From Takakia lepidozioides (Eukaryota > Streptophyta > Takakiopsida > Takakiales > Takakiaceae), in contig CM060734.1 in NCBI GenBank assembly GCA_030704615.1, positions 6,200,001 to 6,264,000 of the forward strand: a DNA stretch of 64,000 bases. The letters are read 5' to 3'. Made by a program: the position numbers and the translations under genes. Shown one piece after another: positions 1 to 12,829 of this stretch (position 1 is its first letter; every line of letters begins with the position of its first letter). The notes below the pieces were generated by a model. That model had not been told where the DNA came from and made no database searches. It saw only the letters and a list, made by a program, of their open reading frames with translations.

Positions 1-6
1 ACCAAA

Positions 7-327
7 CAACCTTGCGTTGACGCAAGGTAGTTTGGGAGTCCTGTCAACATCTCTCTTTGCCTCCATTCCCACCGTTGCAAGCCCCACAAACAACCTTACG
101 TCAACGCAAGGTTGATTTGGGCTACAGTCCAGTGTCGTTTTGATCTATTTTTTTGAACGTTTGAAACTCACAAAACAACCTTGCGTTGATGCAAAGTAGT
201 TTGGGAGTCCTGTCAATGTCTCTCTTTGCCTCCATTCCCACCGTTGCAAGTCCACAAAACAACCTTGTGTCAACGCAAGGTTGATTTGGGCTTCAGTCCA
301 CTGTCGTTTTGATTTGTCGCAAGGTTG
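7..327. repeat. Dyad family A, upstream cluster
   Basis: Four 24 bp palindromes lie at 7-30, 91-114, 176-199 and 260-283, with a half-site at 318-327. The inner consensus is CTTGCGTTGACGCAAG, or CTTGCGTCAACGCAAG with the centre read on the other strand. They sit in two copies of a longer (about 170 bp) direct repeat (1-120 and 172-300) that also shares 'gtctctctttgcctccattcccaccgttgcaag'-type sequence. The core has the form CG-N-YR-N-CG. No coding potential is seen. Confidence 0.9.
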
Positions 328-399
328 TTTTGGGCCATGCCGCTGCATGTTTTACTGTCATTTTGTTTAATATCAGACTTCGTGACTGATAAATCTTCC

Positions 400-3300
400 A
401 GTTTTAGCAGAGGAAAAGGAAAAGGAAAGACCCTGTCAGAGACGGAGCAGAGGCAGAGTATGAAGATGATGAAGATTGCGTTGACGAACATTACGCAGAC
501 AAAGCAGAGGCTGTTATCGGGGGACAGAAGGTGAATTCTTCGAAGGTAATCCTGTCAATGGAAATTCCTGGTGGAGATCTCCTTATCCCACTGTGCAGAA
601 TGATATCAATGCCCGCTGTCCGGCCAGCACTCAGAAACGACATAAGGAAACTCAAAAATGATTTTGTGCATAGGTAGGTGAAGGGTTCTGCGGTGTTCTA
701 TGTTTCCACAACTGACACGGAGGGAGAAGAGTGCCCTGTATCAGAAGAGATTGAGCAAAGTTGGGATCCATGTTGGCGTGAAGTAAACAGGGAGTTCGAG
801 GCCAAACTATCCAAGAAGGCTTCCACGAAAGTTTTCATGGGGAAGATGTTTTTTGTATGGGATGGCAATCACCGCTTGCTTGCCTGGATGGACTACATAT
901 CCGAATTGCACTCTGACGAAAAGGATTGGCACTAGAGCGTTCATTCTATGGTCCTAGATCACAAAGGACGAATCACACAGTTGTTGACTGCCATGCACGA
1001 CATCAACAAGTAAGTTTTCCGAAGTTGTTATGCATTATGTGATTGCCATGCACTATTTGTGGTTGTTTTCTTCTTAAATGGCAAAGTGACTGTTCAATGC
1101 AGATCAAATGAAACCTCCCACATAACAACCAACCTCTGCCACACCCTTTTCCGGGTCCAGAAGATTGGTATGATGCTACTGGAATCGTTTGCAAACGTGT
1201 TGAGTCCAAGTCAAATGAAGAGATGCAGGGAGAAGAAGCTTGTCACCTGGTATAGCCTGACAAGAGAGGCATTTCTTGACTACACGTACACGGTAAAGAA
1301 ACCGAAACCGAATTCAAATCCAGGCTAGTTTGTTCCCTCTATTCAATGGATGTGAATTTAAGGATCCTACATTTTGGATTGTTTGCAGCAAGAGATAGCG
1401 GAGACAAACTTGAAGGCGAAGGCCGAATACTACGCCACTCACGCAGAGGAGGAGAGGTCTGCTGTAGGGGTGGCGGAAGCAATCAGGTTTGAGATGGATA
1501 ACCACAGAAAGAACCTGCTGAGTGCATTTGACAAACAAATCCGCATTGCAGATCCAGGTCTCGGCTCAGAGTTCCTGGAGTAGGTGAAAGTGCACTACAA
1601 CAAGTATGGAACTAAACCCAAAATGACTCAAGAGAAACTGCATCGCCTGTCCATTTCAATGGTGGACACCGCAACCAAAATCAGATGGTTGGAGATTTGG
1701 AACTTGGATCCTCTGGTGAAGGACACGTATGGGTTTCCAAGAACAGAGAAAGACCCCAAAACCAATGTGATAAAAGTGGTGAGCGACCACTCCTTCGACC
1801 AATGGCTTCACAAAGCTACATTCTGGAGCCAGGTGAGAGAAACAACCGATTCATTATGGCAGTTTGTATTTTTCCAGTAATTTCGTGTTGTTTGCCTCCG
1901 TAGCCTCACATTCACCTTGTTGGGGCAGCTGGAGAAGCGTGCTATGGCAGCACTGGGAGAGTCCTTGACTGACTACAAAATCACCATGACAACACCCAGA
2001 ATCTCTCTTGAGCAATACATTCGGAGATGGAAAGGTGCAATACGGAACAACTGTTTCTTCAGGGAGTTTGAAAGAGACAAAGACATTTCCAGGTCGAATG
2101 AGTTCAATTATCAGTACAATAGCTATGAGTTCAACAATCAGCAAGCTATGAAGCGAGTCTTGTACATGTATCATGTTTCTTGAGTGCGTTGTTTCATGGT
2201 TGCATTTTTCTTACTCGAATCAATCTTGCGTTGTTGCAAGGTTGGTTCGGGACTCCCTATGAGAGGCTATTCTGTCCGTCTGCCGTTCCTTTTTTAGTCG
2301 CAATTTAACCTTGCGTCAACGCGAGGTTGATTTGGGCTGATGATTGTGTACTTTATTACCATATCCCTGTTGGTTGTATGCTACTTATCCAGGCATGTCC
2401 CAACCTTGCGTTGACGCAAGGTTGAAAGCAGGTCCAGCGGAACAGTATTTTTTGAGATTTGCCTCCATGCAGAAGTAAATTTTCCGTTCGTTGTCTTCTT
2501 TTCCATTGTTTCTTCATTTCAAATTCTGCTTCTCAATATTCATTTTACAGACTCATTTCAACCTTGCGTTAACGCAAGGTTGATTGAGGCTTGATTGTAT
2601 CTGCACATTTAAGTTATACTTCAATGCTTTGTTCAGCCTTGCATTGACGCAAGGTTGTTCATTGCTCACAATAGACCAATTATGTGAATTTTCATTGTTT
2701 GTTTGGGCAGTTCATTGGGATGGCTCAAACAACCTTGCGTCAACGCAAAGTTGATCGAGGTTCTGCGTTTTTCCTGCTTCCTTTGTGTCTGATGAACTGT
2801 GGCCTTCATGAAATTGTTCTTTTGGGTGTGCTTTCCAGGTATATATACCATGTCCTCATTCGCGACAAGTACCTCAGTGATGAGCCGGATTTCATTTTCA
2901 TGTGGGCGGACCCCACTAAGGACAAGACAATGTACACTGGGGGGATTGCGAAGGACTGGGGCAGGGCGCACTTCAGAGACTGTGGCTGGTACTCGGACTT
3001 GCCTAAACAAGACACACCATTCGAGGAGGTGGTTATGCGGAACTTCAATGATAATGCAGCAGCTCTTGCACCACTTAGTGACAAGGAAATTCAGGAGAGA
3101 ATAATTCAATCCCTCGCAGCAAAGGAGCTGGAGAAAAGTAGCACTCCCAAACGCAAGGGGAAGGGCGCAGGTGATGGGAAGGGGAAGGGGAAGATTGTGG
3201 CTGGGCAGGAACAGGCTGTGCAGGACACCATGGAGCGTCAACCCTCTCCAACTTGGAAGGACAGGAGAACTCCGAAAACTAAAGAACAGCCTTATGAGGC

Positions 3301-4068
3301 CAGAGAGCACCCTTCTCGGGTTTTGGGTCAGTATGAAAGTGAGGTGATTAACGAGAGCTTCTTGGCAATGACGGAATCCAGAAAATCCACATTCAAAGGA
3401 GAGAAATCGAAGACTTGGGACGTCCTGGTTTCTTTCCTCACAAAGGTGCCCACACAAAACTCTGCCTGGTATGTTTTTCACTTGGTTGAAGATTCTGTCA
3501 TATTCCTAACTAGTCTACTATTTTTGTTATGTGGAACAGGTCACCAAAAGGCCTGAATGGGTGAATGGAAGCCAACAATTCCAGATGGTTTGCCTGTGCC
3601 GGATGTTCTCCCATCCAACACAACGCCATCGTGGAACAAGTCGGATGCCCTTTTCTGGCAGTGGGTTTTTTCTTTCAGCAACAAATTTATGTATGATGCA
3701 GGAGCTCTTCTTCTTTTGCAGGCAAAAGACATGCTAGCGCGCAGAACCCTTTTCAGTTACATGAAGGTTTCCGGATTTAAGGTCATCAAAACATGGACTT
3801 GTATCAACACGCTTCCACTTTCCAAGGGAGAGTTCCCAGGACAGAGGGTGAGTTCAGGATCGTGGACTGCCTCTTCTGCTAATTTCATTCCGTTGAGTTT
3901 ATTATGCATGTTCGAAAACTGAATTTTGGGGGGGGGGGGTGTGTGCATGCAGACTCGGGTGTTCAAGGCTTTATGCTTGGTGAGGTTGCGAAAGGACACC
4001 CTCCCTCCTGATATTGCGGAGTTCCAGTTGAGAGACGTGGCAGCACACATCGACCCCACCTGTGTCAA
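400..4068 (+). pseudogene. DNA N-methyltransferase-like paralogue, copy A (decayed)
   Basis: This is a multi-exon gene homologous, exon by exon, to the reverse-strand gene at 50656-62435. Visible exons: about 400-1010 (acidic stretch, then IPLCRM, then the GKMFFVWDGNHRLLAW block; in-frame TAG near 671 and again after KDWH); about 1101-1300 (ends LDYTYT before GTAAAG); about 1385-1830 (IADPGLGSEFLE, TAG, then KLHRLS, then RWLEIWN); about 1925-2180; 2839-3468 (starts RYIYHVLIRD at a CAG acceptor; Lys/Gly-rich linker; INESFLA block); 3540-3847 (TIPDGLP, WTCINTLPL, donor GTGAG); 3953-4068 (VFKALCLV). The last exon is cut by a hAT element, so the C-terminal motif-I exons are missing. Family assignment comes from the better preserved copy C. 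Several stops and at least one frameshift (near 3560) make it a pseudogene. Homology between copies is seen directly; the enzyme class is inferred. Confidence 0.75.
2221..2753. repeat. Dyad family A inside an intron of copy A
   Basis: Six dyads occupy the intron between the exon ending RVLYMY and the exon starting RYIYHVL: 2221-2244, 2306-2329, 2401-2424, 2559-2582, 2634-2657 and 2730-2753. Central steps are TG, CA, TG, TA, TG and CA. The best copy (2401-2424) has complete CAACCTTG arms. The same intron in copies B, C and D carries other dyad families. Confidence 0.9.
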
Positions 4069-5676
4069 CTTTTGGTTACTCTCAAAGCTTGTATTACCCA
4101 GAAACTGTACCATGATGAGAAGTTATGTGCTGATATATTGTTTTGTATCTCATGTGTTGTTCAGAAGAAGGTGTTGGATAGAGTGAAGGATTCCAAGTAC
4201 TATGGAATCATGATAGATGAGTCAACTGACATTTCAGTGACCGGTCATCTTGTTGTTTTTGCTTCTTTTGTTGAAGAGGGTTTGCCAGTCACTCTGTTTT
4301 TGGGGTTACTTCAGATTATTGATGGCAAGAAGGATGCCGCAATGATATATGAGTGTTTACTAACTAGTTTGAAATAGTGGGGTTTGGATCTAGATAAGTT
4401 TTTGGGGTTTGGTTCGGATGGGGCAGCAACCATGGTTGGGGCTCGATCCGGCGTGGCTGCTCGTCTTAAGCAAAAGGTAAACCCCTTTATGTTGGCTGTC
4501 CATTGCGTAGCACATAGGACCAACTTGGCAGCATTAGAAGCTGCCAAGACATCACCATGTGATCTTATTTCAAATGAGGTTGATACACTTTTGAACTCTC
4601 TTGCTGGTCATTTTCGCAAATCATCTAAGCGTAAGGCAACATTGCAAGCTTTGCAGACCGAGCTTAATGATGCTCAGAAGTGCCTCAAAAGGTTTCACAA
4701 GATTCGTTGGTTATCTAGGTGGCAGGCCGTGACATCGCTTTGTGATAGTCTTGAGAGTGTTCTCACGTATTTTAGAGATGTGCCGGCTGCCAAGGATGAT
4801 GGATCAGCCCCTCTTTGTATAACAAGCTAAGGTCATTCAAAATGATTTATGTCTTGTATTTTTTGGCTGATATGTTGCACGGTCTATCTACTCTCACGTG
4901 TGTTCCAATGGAAGTTTGTGGATGTAACCAGCATTGGGTCCATAGTTAAGACAGAGATTGCACAAATACGAATGTTTTTCATTGAGGATAGCACGGATTT
5001 GAACCAATCCACCTTCAATGAGGAAACGAGTTATCACATCATCTCGGAGTTTGGTCCTCCTGGTGGGTATTTGAGGCAGCTAGCCTCTGAGATTAGGGGA
5101 TCCAAATTTCATGGTGTACAAATGACACGAGAGAGGATGGGGGGTGATTTGGAGGCAACACTTACCTTCCAAAAGCTTTATGCAGAGGCTTGTTGCAATG
5201 CTTTGGATGCCAGATTTGAGGACAACGGAGTTGTAAGTGCATTCAAAATATTGAGTCTATGTAACCTACCAACTAGGCAAGTGGGGTTAGCAAGTTGGGG
5301 TGTAGTAGAGTTGGAAAAATTATGTGTGCACTATGGTGTCGAGAGACAGATTGCAGGAAGGACATTGCCTGCCCTTATTGACATAGCAGCGGTGAAACGA
5401 GAGTTCTTTGCTTTCAAACTACAGGCAAGTACCGAGTGGATGGAGAAAACTTTCAAGGATCTTTGGGGCATGGTGACTTGGAACCCTTCTCTAACGATGA
5501 AGTATGAAAACTTGCTTGTGCTTTCTGAAATTGCTCGAGTTCAATGTGTAAGCACTGTCGCATGTGAGAGGGCATTCTCAGTTCAAAACTCAGTCAAAAC
5601 TAAATTTCGAAACAAGTTGAAAACAAAGAACTTGGAAAGTGTGCTTCGTGTTGCTTTGGAAGGGCCAAGTGTGTAG
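4069..5676 (+). pseudogene. hAT-superfamily transposase (decayed)
   Basis: The translation contains the hAT catalytic-region signature YYGIMIDESTDISVTGH (about 4198-4248), then GFGSDGAATMVG and VHCVAHRTNL (about 4400-4520). It ends with the hAT C-terminal dimerisation block STVACERAFSVQNSVKTKFR (about 5552-5610). The type resembles ZNF862/DUF4371-like hAT proteins. It is broken by TAG at about 4375, TAA at about 4828 and a frameshift before 4900, and it lacks the N-terminal BED-finger region. It begins exactly where the last exon of methyltransferase-like copy A is lost, so it probably inserted into that gene. I could not find its terminal repeats or target duplication by eye. Confidence 0.85.
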
Positions 5677-6430
5677 GCATGTCAACCTGTTTTGATTGAG
5701 GCCATATCTTTGTGGAAGAACTCCACAAACTTCAAACATATGTTCTCTCATCCTGAGCTATATTTAGCTGGACAGCCAATAGCTGGACAACCATAAGGTG
5801 GGCCATCAAATGCAGAAGGTACCAATGATGATTTGCAGTTTTGAATTTATGTTTGTTTGTTTGTTTAGATAGGTAACGCTTCTAAAATTCAAGGCCCTTC
5901 AATTTTTGGTTGAGGTCCTTGCATTTTAGAAGGGTTCAATCCTTGGCCTCCAACTGGTGGAGGGCATTGACAGGTTCAACTTTTGCCAAGGATACTTTTC
6001 TGCACTTGTTTGAATTGCTTAAAATTGGTTGTGATTATTTATTGTTGTTGTTCATTTTAAATTGTATGCAGCCGAATTTATTTTTCATTTGCAGGAAATG
6101 AACCGGTTGATATGTACAATGGCCGGATTTATAGCCGAACACAAAAAAAAAAGAAGAAGGAATATTACCGGTTGTAAAACAATATGTAGGAAATTGACCG
6201 CCTGAAGTTACCACCAAGGGGCAGCAGCCGACCCCCCCCCACCCACTTAGCCGGTTGGTGCTGAAAATGTTCGGCCACTGGCTGGTTCAACTCAAAATAT
6301 TTCCGGGACGCTGGGACAAAGCCACTTGGTGGTGCCAGGTGCCAATGTAACTTAATGTCATTTGCATTCCCAAAATACTAAGGTGATAATGATCATGAAC
6401 ACCATCTGACATTGTGTATTTCCCTGTTTT
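5677..6430. other. Non-coding stretch between hAT remnant and copy B
   Basis: No supported gene. A short inverted repeat, CTTCTAAAATTCAAGG near 5879 against CATTTTAGAAG near 5921, and a C-rich run near 6232 are visible. This may contain the 3' end of the hAT element and upstream intron sequence of copy B. Confidence 0.5.
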
Positions 6431-6439
6431 GACTTGCAG

Positions 6440-8769
6440 TTAAATCGAGGAGGCAGAGAGGCAACTGGAGTTCCTTGCAAAAGCGGGACACCTGGCCTTG
6501 CCTTTGCCTGACGAGGCAGCAGGCATGAAAGGGCTCAGGAATGGGTCGAGGCCTTTTGCCAGCCATATTGGGGCGAGCTTTTCCACGCCGAGATGCAGGA
6601 TGGACCTCGCCGGAGTGTGACGATTTTGGAACAGCCGGGTAAAGAGTTGCCAGCTAGAAGGCTCGTTTATAGGTACGAAAACAGTCCGATAACGTGTCGT
6701 CCTGTCAGGGGCCTTTAACCATTTTTCTCTATTCAGTATGAATTCGACGCCGACTTTCATTCTGAAAATACCGATGGATCTGATATAGCAGTTCGGCGGG
6801 AAATCGGTGCCGATTATCCACCGAACTGTTGTCATGCGGTGGGTCAGTGTTTAGGGGCACCTTTGTTTTCACATTGGGGGGGAAATCGCCGCCGATTATA
6901 AATATGTTTGCATTTGGCGGTATATGAAGGTTTGCGAATGTGACTGTTGTGCAGGTATGTGAATTTTTACTTACTACGGAACAAATACATACACGAAATG
7001 CCGCTCATGTTGATAGAGTGGGCAGGGACGAGGTCCAACTGCTCCATGTACAACGGCAAACAGTTGGTGGAATACTGTCGGCTTCCCTGCGAACTATTTA
7101 TTGGTGGCTGGACTGCCGTCCTAATTTCATTCCGCGGGAGGAGACGGAGATACATGGAAAGTGGATCCGTGGAGAGGGTGTGGCTGCACCTCCTTTGCCA
7201 GCCATCGCGGAGGCGAAGCGTGGGGAGTTGATACAAGTTGTTGTGGATCATTTGGAGAAGGCAAAGGAGAGTCTGGAAGCAAACGCAGCCCAACAAAAAA
7301 AAGGACAAGGAAACAGAAGCCGAAGAAAGCGGCAAAGCTAGCCTTGCAAACATCTCCGGGTGCAGTCACCCGCCAGCGTGGAGAGCAGTCGCAGGTGGTG
7401 CGGTCGGAGGCCGTAGCGGACACATGCGCAGGACAGAGAAAGAGGACACTGAAGAGGGCATTGCAAGCCAGTTTGGAGGTATGGAGCTTCAGCGGAGGAG
7501 GAGGACAGCCACAACTCGCAGTCTCACGTACGGGCGAGGAGAGGGGGAGATTGTGGTTCATGCGGATATGTACGAGGCTCGGGCGTTGGTACAAACCGTG
7601 CCCACCACAGAGGTGTTGTGCATGCGATGCGACTTTATGGACATTGTGTCCCGGCGGCTCCAGACGAGAGGAACCACAGGTGCATGGCCAAAGGAGGCCG
7701 ACGTTATCACTGCATTTTTGAAAAAACATGAGCCTCCAGGGAGCCCGACAATTCGACAGGGCAACTCGATGGTCTCGAACAGGGCAGGTGCGCAACTGGT
7801 GCTCGTGGATATTCCGGACGGCCAGCCGGTTACTGGGTGTGGAATAGACGGGACCCCCCCTTGGAACGTCAAGCGTGACCAAGTCATCAATCACGCAATG
7901 GCCTTGGCCGGGTATTTCTTGGACGATCGTGGGTGCCTTGTTCTTTTCTGCAAAGGCGATCCCCAGACAGAGATGGAGGTGTTGCGTAAAGTGGGGTCAG
8001 AAGGGAGTGCGTTCAAGCTCCTGAAGAAGTAGTGGACTTGTTTGAATACGTTGCCTCTCCAAACCGGGCAGCAGGCGCAACGCACGGTAATGTTTTCGTA
8101 CCCCGTCTCAGTGCATTGGCAAGTCGCCGTCGACTTCCCAATGTCCGCATATGCAAAGTGTCCGCATAGGTCTTGAACGAAATTGCAGACATTGAAATCG
8201 GCGCCGACTTCGTCTCATAGGCACAGAGAAAAAGCCCTGTTATGTACAGACATGCTCCTTCACCTCATGCAGGGAACTTGTGTAAGGTGCACACTGCTGG
8301 TTTCCCAACATCATCAGGGTTAGTCGCCACCGATTACTGCATGGATTATGCTGCGAAACAGTAAACAAAAGAAAGCCGCGGCAGGAGAGTGCTGCAGAAC
8401 GCAGCAAATGGTCAGTGAAGGCCGCTCAAGACGGACGTACAGCCAAAGAGGGCAAAACTTGTGGCGAGGCATGGAAGCCGTCTATTCACACCTCCAAGGC
8501 CATTTGTGCTTCCGTCGTATGCTGCACAGGCCGCAGATGAGGCTGCGGAGCAACCCACGCAAGGTCTTTCTCGGTTGCCAGTGTGGCCAATAGAGGAGGT
8601 TGGGCTTAGACAGCGGACGAAAGTCAAGGGCTACTTAGTTGATGAGGCAGAGGAAGGTAGAGGCAGTGAGGATACCTCCAGTGAGGAAGACCCAGAATCT
8701 CTCATACGGTCTGTAGTGTCGTACGTAGATGACCTCCCTGCGTCCGCAAGTAGTGACAATAGTTCGTGA
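6440..8769 (+). pseudogene. DNA N-methyltransferase-like paralogue, copy B (decayed)
   Basis: First exon fragment 6440-6672 (frameshifted near 6520) ends RRLVYR at a GT donor, as in copies A and C (ending VLYMY / MRIVYR). Intron 6673-6954 carries two family-B dyads. The main exon 6955-8086 starts RYVNFYLLRNKYI, passes through a Lys-rich linker with frame changes near 7230, then reads LVLVDIPDGQP (motif-IV position), WNVKRDQVINHAMALAGYF, LDDRGCLVLFCKGDP and LLKK, TAG (8030-8032), WTCLNTLPL, donor GTAATG. The exons with motif I seen in copy C are absent here. A final exon, about 8420-8769, carries VARHGSRLFTPPRPFVLPSYA and an acidic tail ending SSDNSS, matching the copy C C-terminus. Homology is seen; function is inferred and the copy is not intact. 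Confidence 0.75.
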
Positions 8770-9315
8770 CTGTTGCTGAAATTTTCTTCTCCCTCAAGTT
8801 TCACCTCGTCTTTGGGGGCCGAATGCGCAAATAAAGCATGCTTTCAAATGATCTACTTTGCCAACATTGAACGTCGTTCGACTTGTTTATTTTAAACCGT
8901 TAACCGTGCAATTGAATTTGAACACGTCACAAAATTTCCGGTGTGTTTACATGTTATGCCTCAGAAGCTGGGAAGTCGCCGGCGATTTCGACACTCGTGC
9001 GTGGAACGCAATCTGTTTTCTGCGAAAGAAAACACCTTTGCGATGCCCGTTTGTAAGGGTTCTTCCTGCATCCTCTCCTTTGTCGGCTTTGGGGTATTCA
9101 GCACGGTCCTTAACATTGCCGAAGTTTAGGCGCAGTGTAGGGGGCAAACAGAAATCGGTGCCGACTTCCGAGCCCTGTTCAAAAACTCTTGCTTGACGGG
9201 AAAGTCAACACACCCTGCTGAGAGCAAAAGTCCGCGGTTATAGAATTTGTGCCTATTGCCGTGGGGCATATTCTGCTTTGTTTTCTACATTTTTAATGGA
9301 AGTCGACGGCGACTT
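6801..9315. repeat. Dyad family B, first cluster (8 copies)
   Basis: Sixteen-base palindromes with the form A(A/G)TCG-N-YR-N-CGA(C/T)T occur at 6801, 6883, 8121, 8195, 8321, 8973, 9152 and 9300. Type member: AAATCGGCGCCGACTT (8195-8210). The outer arms are constant while the two N positions take G/C, C/C, C/T, C/G or A/G. They lie in the two recognisable introns of copy B and just downstream of it. Confidence 0.9.
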
Positions 9316-9424
9316 GCTAGGGTGGGAACGACAATTAACCATCGTATTGAAGCCCCAGTATTCCTGATTTGCGTCGACAAGGCAGCCGAAATCGGAAAAA
9401 AAAATGATATTTTTGGCCTTGCTT

Positions 9425-11880
9425 ATGGGTACTTCCGCACGTGCTCATGCTAAACGGTGCTCATGGCTCATGGACATCACACACCCCAGCATACACTGCA
9501 AAGCTTGCCACACTTCGGGCTCCCACACGATCGTCCCCAGCATGATCGACAGTATATGCAGGTCACTTTAGTTTGGAAAGGGAGTGAAATTTCTCTTCCG
9601 ACCCCCAGCTCTCACATCAGCTCCCCCTTGGAGGTAGGCGTGCGGACCGTCATGAAATGGCAGCTGATGCGTCTGTTACCAGCAGCCAGCGGCCAGGCAG
9701 TCACCGACGGGCTCCAGCGACATCAGTTTAGTCCCTCACCCCCAACTTGACCCAGGTTACGACCCTTCTTCCTCGTCCCAGCCTCAGACTACCCCTTGCT
9801 CTTTTCAAGTTCAGGGCCGCTGTACAAGGTGCTACACTTTTCTGTTCATACACAAAACATCCTTCTTTTCAGATACTTCTCCACTCCCACACTCCACTTT
9901 TCTCTACCTCCCTCTCAACTGGTCCACCCATCCCCCGACAGCCAGACCAATGTACCATATCCCTATTCTCAAATTGCATAAATCTCTCTGTTCTGGGCCC
10001 CTGCTCCACACCCTCACTATCACCTGCCACCCTACTGTTTGAAATATCCTCTATGTACCACCGCTACGCTGTCGCCGTGTACTATCAGATCCTACTCGGA
10101 TCCCCCTTCTCTCCTTTATACCCCCAATGTTTTCTCATACAGTGTGTACTGGCATGCTATCTCATACGCTGCGCGCACCTCCAAATCTTTGACGGAGCAA
10201 TCTGCACCCAGTCTCAACCATAACTCTGATCACATGCTTCCAAACCGCCAACACAACCTCATAACCAACTTTCCGCACAACATGCCCCAAAGGCTGTTTA
10301 CTCTACACTGGAAAGCGGGAGCTCCTTATGCGCATCGCCAAACAACAACCCAAGGTAAGCATAGCAGATCCCTTCTTACACAACTGGACTACAACAGCAA
10401 GCTGCCAAACAGTCATAGCAAACCGCGCTGGCCCCCCCCCACTTCTAGTTCTACAAATGGTGATCTCTCCAACACTCCGACGGTCCCCCCTCACCAGGGC
10501 CACCATAAGTTGCATTTTTCTTACTCCACTGGCCGCTGCGGGAGACTTTACTTGCAGATCCTAACCTCACTGCTCTTCATCAAGCAATCGGATCAACAGT
10601 ACGGGCTCTGGAATGCAGGCCTGGCCTGTCGCCCTTCTGGAGGTGCATCCACTTCTCTCTGATCTATACGTGTTGACGAGTACACCAGGTACTTCTCTTC
10701 CCCATCACAACCTGTATCTCAATTCCGGCAACTGGCTTACAACCTGCTACTCCCAGTCACCGTCCTGCAATGGCGTACTCACCTCACTAGCTAGACACCC
10801 CAACATCCCTCACACTAGTTCAATGTACGCCCAACTATTCCTATTTACTAGACCACTCCTATGTACTCTTCACATACCTCCCCCTCTTCTCCATATGCCC
10901 CTCCCCCCCTCAATTATCCTGCCACTATGTACCACTCATCACTCCACTACTGCCCCCGTTTCTATATTTGTGATAATCCCCCCCACACAAGGCTTGAGAA
11001 CCAAAACCTACACCATTCCAGACACCGGTATCAGCCTCAGCGCATAGCTATGGTCCACTGTTCATCTACCCAACGACCACACACACACTGCTGCCCATTC
11101 TCTCGTACCTCCCTATCTTCTCTCCCCCCTCATCCATATCCACCTTCCTTTTTTGTTGACTGTGCTACTATCTCACCTCAATTACCTCTGCAGGAACTCA
11201 TCTGGACTGCTCTCCCCACCAATTGCGTGCTACACCTCCATGCACTGTGTGCCAGCACCGTCAACATCAGCGGAACCCCCCCTCACGCGCAGCAATCCTT
11301 CCGCCATCAACAAGGCTCCCCCCATTCCCAAGCTATGACGTCTCAGCCCTACAATTATTCCGTGCTCCCACACCACATGCAGCTCGGTATCACTGGTCTG
11401 CAAACCCCCGCCGAAGGCCTTGGTTTCATGGCTCTACCACAGCTACATCTGGACTGCCCAATTCAATGGAGCTCACGGGCCGGGCCACCAACGTTCCGAA
11501 TCTGATCCTGACTTCTCTAGTTCATTGGTACTAAAGCTCCCAACATGTAGCTGTTCTAACAGCGTAGCTCACTCTAGCTTCATACCCTTTTATTGGAACC
11601 ACTTGGTTACATCCCTCCCTTCTGCAGGTAATACTGTATATTTGGGCATAACCCCACCTAGAATTCCTACGTACCAACTCTACTCCACTTCCTGCCACCA
11701 CTCTCAATTACGCTACGTCTCTAACGCTGGCTGCCCGTTCTGTGTCACTGCTCCCTCACACAACATGACTTACTCCCTACTGATAAGGGACCTGACTCCC
11801 TCTATGTACCATTACCATACCAACCACATTTCAATCACTTGGACCCCCAACACATCTAGCTCTCTCTATGTAGTTGCGGG
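9425..11880. other. C/T-rich strand-asymmetric block
   Basis: From about 9740 to 11880 the plus strand is strongly C- and T-rich and poor in G, with long stop-poor stretches in more than one plus frame. Translations are rich in S, P, T, H and L with no domain, and short motifs such as TATGTACCA recur, so I read it as compositional rather than coding. The left edge (9434-9477) carries GCTCATGG repeats; the right edge abuts a family-B dyad at 11882. Confidence 0.6.
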
Positions 11881-11881
11881 G

Positions 11882-12556
11882 TAATCGACGGCGACTTGCG
11901 ATGGTGGTCTTTGGCTTCTGACGCCAACAGCAGGAAAGGAATCATGCATACAAAGTACAGAGGGGAAGGCGGCGTCGATATCTCACACGGACGTCCCTGG
12001 GACAGTCATCGTGCGAATGAACAATTCGCTGTCTGGAGAGGAAGTCGACGTCGACTTCCCCCGAAAGTGCATGATTTCGCACCATTTCAACCTGCAAAGC
12101 ACAATTGTGGGGGAAGTCGCGGGCAAATTTGGCAGATATACATTGCCAGCATTGAAAAATCGGTGCCGACTTGCAGTATATGGTGGTCAGTCATGCCTAC
12201 TTCATAATTTTGATTGTACTGGCTCCCAGAGGGGGTCGTCGAAGTCGGTGCCGACTACCATTTCCCAACTCGCCATTCAAATCACGTATGCAGCAAAGTC
12301 GAGTGTCATATCGCGTGCAATTTGGCAGATGGACATTGCCGTGAAATTGGTGCCGACTTGCGGTATATGGAGGTCAGGCATGCCTACTTCGTAATTCCGA
12401 TTGTGCTCACTCCCAGAGGGGGTCGTGGAAGTCGGTGCCGACCTCCATTTCCCAACTCCACATTCACATCACGTGTAACTTAGCACTGTATGCAGCAAAG
12501 TCGAGTGTCATATGTAATTCCACCTGTGAGTACCTTCACGGAGTCGGCGCCGACTT
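11882..12556. repeat. Dyad family B, second cluster (7 copies)
   Basis: Dyads start at 11882, 12042, 12157, 12242, 12344, 12429 and 12541. Five of the seven have G-TG-C or G-CG-C in the core; 12042-12057 is a perfect AAGTCGACGTCGACTT. Two direct repeats of about 185 bp share GGCAGATA(T/-)ACATTGCC, a dyad, TATGGAGGTCAG and CCCAGAGGGGGTCGT-type sequence (about 12125-12260 and 12315-12445), so dyads and flanks were amplified together. Confidence 0.88.
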
Positions 12557-12829
12557 CGCTGCACGGACGATCTCCTATATGGGAGCATCGTCCTCTTGCA
12601 GCTGCACAATATTTGAAAAGGCTACAAATGCTAAATTCGAATTTGCGGACGTTTCAATCGGGATGGAATCCATCCACTCGAAATGACCCATTCTCGTAAA
12701 TTCCACGTATTTGCAGCCGTTGGTATACGACCAAAATACTGGTAACAACCTACAGCGAAGCCCCTACTTTCATGATCCCTCTGTCATATAACTTGGACTT
12801 TGAAGTATTCAAATGTCAGACGCCGCCAA

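Noticed and set aside
2666-3481. 271-codon reverse-strand open frame
   Set aside because: It is antisense to exons of methyltransferase-like copy A, crosses introns and dyads, and has no domain.
9740-11880. Several plus-strand open frames of 100-214 codons
   Set aside because: Products are Ser/Pro/Thr/His-rich without motifs, and openness follows from low G content.
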